Assembly (NCBI RefSeq): GCF_020085105.1
Contig: NC_058055.1
Coordinates: 10,013,822 to 10,077,821, forward strand
Source: Siniperca chuatsi
Taxonomy: Eukaryota > Chordata > Actinopteri > Centrarchiformes > Sinipercidae
Direction: 5' to 3'
Length of the DNA stretch: 64,000 bases
A model generated the notes under the pieces. The model did not search any database and was not told the DNA's origin. It saw only the letters and a list, made by a program, of their open reading frames with translations. This document shows, piece by piece, positions 57,118-64,000 of the stretch (positions within the stretch are counted from its first letter, which is position 1; every line of letters begins with the position of its first letter). Both the position numbers and the translations under genes were made by a program.

Positions 57118-60100
57118 TCACACATAGTGTTCCCGGTGGTTGATGTACACTCGGTCTGTCCCACTCTGATGAGACACCCACTCCAGGCGGGACAGCTGCT
57201 GGGTGGGGCTTTGTGTTCCTGGTGGTTTTGGACTTGTTGTGGGTGGGTGCTGCCTGTCAGTCAGCTCGTACCTGTGCTCTGCCCTGCGAGTCTGCAGGTT
57301 AAAAATCACCAAAGATAGAGTGACATCATTCACATCCAGCTGCTGCTCTTTCATGGCACAAAACCCAAAATAGTTTTATTTTCTCATGTGAATTCTCATG
57401 TCAGAGCGTCAGAAAGTCATGTTAAGTGTGAGGAGAAACAGTAAAGGTTCTTTCATTTAGGCCACTTTCAGGGTGAGACTAAAAAAAGTACGGGCTTATG
57501 AAAGCTTGAGTTGAACTGAGAACACAAATTAAAATTTAAACTATCCTACATATTACATGAGTACAGCCATTAGGCCTCCTGCTTAATAAACTGTATCTAG
57601 GATGTTATTACTTCCTGTTGTGACTCAGCGCTCATCATTAGCTAACCAAGTGTTAGCCTTTGTGATGTAAGTGATAAGTACGTGATGATTCAGATACACC
57701 TAAATGTACTGACATGATGTTAGAGCGGTTATGAAAAGGGAGTGGGGTTTACCTGACAGAGCCAGGCCACTTGTGATGCGTGGACACCCAGAGGAACAGC
57801 CGGTGCTCTCCCGCAGTAGGGAGGAGGAGGCTTGTGCGTCGGAGGAAGGTCAATCCTTCAAAGACAAAGAGAAGAAGAAATTGCAGAGAGATTTTAATTT
57901 TCCAGAACAGACAGACACCTGAAAGAGCAAATTGTGTAATTAGAAAGAAACAGCATAAAACAATTAGTTTAATGATAGTTTTTGCTGGGTGCAAATTCAA
58001 TTATTGGATAAAATTTAGAGAGGTACTGCTTAAAGTAACACCTTTTGAGTAAAATGCTGCTTTCTCTGAGAAAATAGCCCTGATTATGTCATAGTGATGT
58101 AATCCGGGTTATCTTGGATTGGACTTGAAAATGACTAATTTATGAGAGAAAGCCTGCGAAACAAACAGGAGCTGTGGAGTTTTAAAGACGTGGGCATTAA
58201 CCAAGCAGGGAAGATCAAGAAGAAAACGCTATCAAGTTGCATTGTGGGAAATACAGGATCCAGTATTTCTGAAGCTTGACCCACTCTGGGGAATAAAAGT
58301 CAGGATATTTCAGCCTCTGCTGCATCAATTTTGACCATTATTTTAAAAATCTGTCTCTTGCAAGTCCACCAACTTTTTGGAAGTACAACACTAAATCACT
58401 TCAGTATCCCTTTAAGCAGTGGTAGCCAGTGATATTAAAGGCATCATGGCTAAATCAACAGGGTTTAGGATATTTGACAACATGGGTATGAGGGTGATGG
58501 ACTTTGATACATAATAGTAAATTGGAAGATTTTTGACAGCTGCGCTAACATCCCTCACTGTGCAAGTTTGCAAGTAAGACGTAAGTCAAAGCCATTTTCT
58601 CATTTATTGAAATCCTCCACTACTCAACTGTAACCTAAAAACTGACCTTGGCCATTCATGAAATGATGCCATAACAGGCATTGATTTTCTAACACTGTAT
58701 ATCACTTGATGCTGCTCTTCTCCTTCATACTTGGGATGAGAAGCGGTACGAGATTCCACTTTGTGTTCTCAGTGACATGCTGTCCTACACTCACTTCTGT
58801 GTGTGATGAAGGAGAGGGACGAGGCCTGTGTCCACCCACCCCCCGACATTCCACTGGGACTTCCAGCCACGGTCACACTTAAGATGCTAAGTTTGTCGTG
58901 GAATTGACCACAGATCAACACACGGCTAGATACACCGTCCTGTAGTGTCAGTGTAGTGATGCAGAACCCACACCCATGCACAAATGTTGAGTATTTCCCC
59001 CTTAATTCATGCTGTTTTGTGCCGGTGCCTCAGTCTGATGCACGCACAGTAAATGTCTTTCAAATTTCACCGAAGAGGGTGCTGTCACTGAAATTAGGGT
59101 GCAACATTTTAAAAAGGACAATATGTTTTGAGTAACGGAACAAATTTTAAGACAATGAGAGAAAATATGAGATTTCAGAAAGAGAATACCATAGCTGAGA
59201 AAAAGTGAAGTACCCCCACAATTCTTTAGATGGAACAATAATAATCCATGTATGAACATTGTCAACTCTTCGCTTTGTACTTCCGCATTATAAATTACAA
59301 TTTGTATATCCAATCAGTTTCAATCCCTTTTTCATACATCATTGATTTACTTGCAATTGACATGCAATTTGTATTTTGGGAGGATTAAGCACCTTGAGTA
59401 AAACGCTATAGGAATAATATTGATTCAGCAGTTAGCTGCCATCTTAGAGACACGTCAGGCTTGATGCATGTAACTGTGTTTCCCCAGAGTGAGCATGCTC
59501 AATGACACACTAACAGGGATGGATGAGGGGACCAACCTGCAACCTTGCAGATATGGTCCACAGGTTCGTAATAATGGTTTGCATGTGAAGGGTAGTAGGT
59601 TGATCAGCATGTACTGGACACATAAAGTACACCTTTGTGTTTCTATGTGGACTTCAATGTTAAATAGAAGCAGAGTTAATCAAAACAAACCCACAAGGTT
59701 TCATCCATGTGCACTACAACACATGAAAGATACTATTCAGTCTTGTAATTTACCATCTGTCACAGTTATTCAAAAACATACACAACAGAGACAGACAAAA
59801 CAAAGGGCACACACAAAGCACTTAATGGGCGTCACAAGACTCTGGCAGAGTGCTACCCAGCTCCTACTGTATATAATTTAACCTCAAAGTTCTTCTTTGC
59901 TTTAACATTAACATGCTGGTGCACTATAGGAACAGACTGAACAAAATAGGACAAGGGCTTGCTGCCAAGACAGCAATTATCTGCCAACCCTCAACCTTGT
60001 CTTGCAGCCTCTCTGCTCCTGGGCGTGCACCGCTGCAGCACTCTCCGCAGGAGTAAGGAGCAACTCCCTGGACCCACCGGTGGGCTTCAGTCAACCTCAC

Positions 60101-60311
60101 AAGGTATCATGTCATTAATTAACCAGATCAGCGTGTTCTGCAGCATGAATTATTTGTCAGACTTACACTTTGTCAGTGAAGGCTGGTGGCGGGGCCTTGC
60201 GAGCAGTGAAGATCACGATGATGAAGACAGCGATGAGGAAGAGAGCGAGGACTGCGCCCATCACAGCTCCGGCTACGGCGATGGAGTTTGACCTCTCCGC
60301 TTGAGACTGGT
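57118..60311 (-). CDS. Nectin-family adhesion molecule: transmembrane and cytoplasmic exons, 5'-partial
   Basis: Nectins are immunoglobulin-like adhesion proteins of adherens junctions that bind afadin. Three minus-strand exons join in phase: 60311-60167, 57855-57753 and 57291-57118 (stop at 57118-57120). The first encodes AERSNSIAVAGAV, a transmembrane helix (GAVLALFLIAVFIIVIF) and TARKAPPPAFTDKV. The second gives VIDLPPTHKPPPPY, a juxtamembrane block I recall from one nectin tail type (an alternative nectin-3 form). The third ends DRVYINHREHYV; EHYV fits the E/A-x-Y-V motif bound by the afadin PDZ domain. The tail, about 107 residues after the membrane helix, is shorter than the one I recall. 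Immunoglobulin exons are absent from 60312-64000 and should lie beyond the right edge. Which nectin paralogue it is cannot be decided from the tail. Confidence 0.85.
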
Positions 60312-61484
60312 CTGAGACAGAGTAGAGAGACACTTCCAGTATACCACAAACACAATAATAAAAACATGAGAAAGTAGAAGGGGGTCAAAGGCCTGCTGTA
60401 AATGAGGTGTCAGCACAGTCAGAGGTGTTAATTCAAAACTGCATTAAAACATGTAATATTTGTTTAAAAAGGACACACTGTCACTGATGTGGAGCACCTT
60501 AAACAGGCCAGTATAATCCATTAGCAGAAACACAGTGCAACCAGTTTCAGACCCACAGTTCCAGTTCAACCTCTGCCCCCTAGAGGCAAAGAGGGGAACA
60601 GCAACATCAGGTTAGGCCTGCAGATGACAGGACATACTGGATCAATGTCACCATCTACAGGCAAGGAAAGGAAAAGCTTCTGCAATTTTGTCACTTTGGC
60701 ACTATTTAGCAGGCAAAGAATGTCACAGTTGATGTTTTGTTTATTCTGTAGCTGTGTTTTGGGTATGCATATGTTTGTGTAAGAGTTTTGCTAACTGGAG
60801 CACAGTTTGTTGTGAAGAGTACAAACTGCTGTGAGTGTCATGTGTCTTCCTTGTTACTCTGGAGAGGAAAGGAGGGGACTCTTAACTGGGTTTCTTAGAA
60901 AAAAGGGGATGGAGTGATGCAGATGCCAAAAGTAAAGGAACCAATATTTGAACTATAAACTTGGGTGTTACAGATTTTTTATTTTTATTTTAGGTATCTG
61001 TTGGTTATTGATAGAATAGCAACCAACAAGTAACTGATTCTCAAGATAACTGACACATAAACAACCTTGTCTGATTAGCAAATGCCTGGAAAATATTAAT
61101 GTTAAGGATGTGTCAAAAATCTGCAAAACGGGAATAAAAATGTCATATTCTTTTATCATATATTATTAAAAATATATAAAAAATGGAGCTCAGTGTAACA
61201 TATTGACGTCAAGTGGTACAATCTCAAAAACACACAATAAAACAGTGGCTATAAAAAGAAAAACTGTAGCACTCATTGCCTGTAGCAGGCCCCTGTGTTA
61301 AGACAGCACTCTATAACTTTCCTTGCCTGTAGGAGGAAACTGACATGAATACATGTCTGCAGGTCTTAACTGCTGCGATTACTTTGATAACATGTATAAA
61401 ACTGGTCTGACACTGACTATACAGCTCCCCCTTGTGGAGAATCTGCAACCTGATGAACATGAATGAATTAAAAGAAAAGTTTGG

Positions 61485-61879
61485 TATTTTGGGAAATACG
61501 CTTATTCACTTTCTTGCCGAGAGTTAGATGAGAAGATTGATACCACTCTCATATCTGTCCATTAAATATGCCAGCCAGCAGTCAGTTAGCTTAGCTTAGT
61601 AAACTCACTGCACTCAGCCAAGAAAAAGTCCAACACATAACCACCCATAAAAAACAAATTGTATTTTTTACACTTTATATAACATGGTAATTAGTGAGCT
61701 TTAGAGGTGCTGGTAGGTGGATTTTGTTATCTTTGGACAGAGCCAGGCTAGCTGCTTCCCCCTGCTTTCAGTCTAAGCTAACCGCCTGCTGGCTGTAGCT
61801 TCATATTTACCATACAAACATCAGAGTGGCACTGCTTTTAACAGCTAACAACAAAAAATTGAATAAGCATATTACCCAA
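61485..61879. mobile_element. Fold-back MITE, copy 2 (about 395 bp, more decayed)
   Basis: It has the same left end (attttgggaaatacgcttatt, trimmed: ttttgggaaatacgctta), the inward blocks ttcttgccgag and gagaagattgataccactc, and the shared internal ggacagagccaggctagctg. The right end is degenerate (gaataagcatattaccc). It lies in the same orientation as copy 1, about 5 kb away, inside the nectin gene. Confidence 0.7.
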
Positions 61880-62955
61880 CTGTTTTTTGAATGAGTTACA
61901 AGCCAGTCCAAATTTTAAAAACAAACTTCATCAAACTCATTTTTTGAATGTTGCTGTTGCTTTGCAAAATGTTCTGTATTGGATAATATGAATGCTCAGC
62001 TAAAACTAATATGAATAGCCAAAGAGGGATAGGGTGGCTGCAGTTTAACTTAGTTCAATTGGAGGTCCTGCATCTTCAAACTGTATTACTCAGAAATCAT
62101 TCACTTTACATCTTCACCTCCCTCCATCCATCCATGTCCCTATATTGTCCTTCCTCTGTTGAGTGTGTCGAGTTTTAGATGCGGTTGTAATGTCTGTTGA
62201 ATTAGCTTTGTTTGACCATATGCTTATGCTCCATGTTGTCCACTGAGGGGATTAGGATTAATTGTGATTAAGATGCATTAAACTCACAGAACTGCGGGCT
62301 TTGGCCAATCAGCACTAATGTGTAAAACTGTGATTGTGGGACACTGAAGGAACTGGAGGACAAAAGGTGACAGGGCTGGAAAAAAGCAAAGTGTGTAGGT
62401 CCATTCCAGTTGATTTAGCTGTTGAGGTGGGAAAGAAAATCAATAATGTGCTGAGATGAGAATCCTAAATAACAGTTCAATTATGATGCAGATTGAACAA
62501 GCTGGGACTTTTTTTTACCCCATCCCCCTCTCCACCCTTCATGCTGTCCTCTAACAGTTGATAACAGTTCGATTACCTTTGATGGCTGCTGAACTATGAC
62601 AAGAGCCTCTTGAGTTGATCAAAATGCACTTCATCAAGATGCCTGCTCTAATGGCTGGTGAGACATTTTCAGACGTTCATAATGTGACAAGGAATAAAAC
62701 TTGCTTTAAACCCACAATGCATACATACCTTAAGGTTTATTCATACAGGAGTATAAGTGTGGTGTGTTTGGGAGGCATAAATATATTTATGCATGTTATG
62801 TGATGTGTTTCTCCCATTTAAACATTACATTAGTTCAAGTATCATCCATTCTGGAGGGGGTTGGATTAGTGGTGGATCAACTGTCCCCAAACTGGAATCT
62901 GGCTCCCATGCAAGGCTTTTTCTGTCTCTCCTACTTCAGCACTTTATCTCTCACA

Positions 62956-62957
<2 letters not shown>

Positions 62958-63007
<50 letters not shown>
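62958..63007. repeat. (CA)n microsatellite
   Basis: About 25 uninterrupted CA units. Predicted peptides across it are Thr/His runs with no coding meaning. Confidence 0.95.
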
Positions 63008-63010
<3 letters not shown>

Positions 63011-64000
63011 ATTGTGAAGTCAGGAAAAGTGCATGCTGATGCTCGGCGAGGTCATCATGAATTAAATACAGCACACCTCGGTGGCATGAAGAGAAATGAG
63101 GTCAAGAGTGATGGCAAGACACCCCGCCCCCATCCTAAAACCTTAACAGCAGGGTCAAGGGTCACGCTATTGCCCAGACAACAGACCCTGCAGGGAGCAG
63201 ATGCTGGTGTAATAGCAGAGGGGGGAGGAAGGTTAGAGTGGTAGGTGGTCTGACATGTATTTCAATATTTTCAGCTCAGTGATGGTGAAAATCTTGATCC
63301 TACCTCTACTGGGGAGCTAATATCAAAGTCTCTCTCTTACACAAGCATCAGCGCTGCATCCTCACTCCTTTGTGTGCTGTGAAAAGTATCCTTGGAAACT
63401 GTTGTGTCGCAGGCAAAAGCAAACCCACTGATCTTCTACACGAGTGTCTCAAACTAATTCAGCATTGCTGGCTGACATCATTACTACCACTGAGCTGCTT
63501 CACTTTTGTAAGCTCCATGTATTTTCAGACTGAGCATGCCCTGTTTCAAGGTCAGAATGACAACAACTGCTGTGACCATGATAAGATCTACAGAAGACAG
63601 AGAGGTCAGCTGAAATAAAGACTTTCAGGGGAAGTGTGTCTTGAGGACCTGTAGTCCAAGCTAAACAGTGTCAAGGTCACATCAGCATGATGTGTCCTTA
63701 CAGCCAGAGGAGCTCTCTGTAGTGCAGCAGGGCATAATGGGCCATTTTCAATTCCAGTAGCTAATTCTCTCTTTCTGCTCTGCCTTTCACAGCAGCACAG
63801 TTAAACTCCACGCAGCCCCCCCGCATCCCTCTCCCTCTACGCTTTCTGTGGTCAGGTAGAGCTTGTAGGAAGACAGCCCCTATCAGCAGCTCCAGATGAG
63901 CTTGTTGCCATGGGGACAGTCAATGGGCTGGAGAGTGGGGACTTTGGGCCAGACATAAACACTCAGCGTTTAATTTTACCAGCTGGTAGACAGTGGGAGA

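Larger units (their letters stand above)
60312..64000. other. Nectin intron (5' part runs off the window)
   Basis: No immunoglobulin-domain exon is seen on the minus strand and no other gene on the plus strand. The region contains the second fold-back MITE (61485-61879) and a CA microsatellite (62958-63007). The rest is non-coding AT-rich sequence without a clear feature. Confidence 0.55.

Noticed and set aside
60008-60103. Exon-like segment on the + strand: good acceptor (cttgcag), 96 nt open in more than one frame, GTATCA donor
   Set aside because: It is antisense inside the nectin intron, has no partner exon in any phase nearby and resembles no family. The reverse-strand alternative was dropped once the true conserved nectin exon (IDLPPTHKPPPPY) was found at 57753-57855.
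62764-63039. ORFs with Thr-His repeats
   Set aside because: They are translations of the CA microsatellite at 62958-63007.

Overview
The window is nuclear DNA of a bony fish, most likely a percomorph teleost. It is AT-rich and holds vertebrate genes with compact, intron-rich structures. It also carries repeats that I recognise as typical of teleosts: tRNA-headed SINEs, a family sharing the tail of fish L2-type LINEs, fold-back MITEs and long TA and CA microsatellites. Seven protein-coding genes can be supported, two of them incomplete at a window edge. I read the exons by translating both strands, matching splice sites and checking that codon phase is kept across every junction.

Layout. 1-20812 (+): atrx, the chromatin remodeller, from just before its ADD zinc-finger exons to the stop codon; 30 exons, 1803 codons, with the 5' end outside the window. 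23067-26853 (-): ccdc61, a centriole/basal-body coiled-coil protein, tail to tail with atrx. 27672-32225 (+): an inositol-trisphosphate 3-kinase (itpkc-like) that shares a short head-to-head promoter with ccdc61. 35078-36582 (+): a THIK-type two-pore-domain potassium channel. 39596-44398 (-): ppm1n, a PP2C phosphatase. 46555-50418 (+): a short, RTN2-C-like reticulon, divergent from ppm1n as in human 19q13.32. 57118-60311 (-): the transmembrane segment and cytoplasmic tail of a nectin-family adhesion molecule; its immunoglobulin exons should lie beyond the right edge.

The genes do not form a pathway. CCDC61, PPM1N, RTN2 and a nectin (NECTIN2) lie close together on human 19q13, and ITPKC is on 19q13.2, so most of the window looks like the teleost counterpart of that block joined to atrx, which is X-linked in human. 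Non-genic DNA is concentrated at 32.5-34.3, 36.6-39.6, 44.4-46.4, 50.9-57.1 and 60.3-64 kb and consists mainly of decayed repeats.

No CRISPR, operon, viral or toxin locus is present, and I see no convincing new biological system. The observations most worth a second look are: an open, basic readthrough into the largest atrx intron with a nearby poly(A) signal, which parallels the mammalian truncated isoform ATRXt; a perfect 41-bp inverted repeat around a TA tract and a perfect 40-bp palindrome, both in atrx introns; a full-length SINE with a 14-bp target-site duplication in the kinase gene; a possible upstream ORF that ends by overlapping an in-frame Met of the potassium channel; and a kinase that seems to lack the long regulatory N-terminus of its family.
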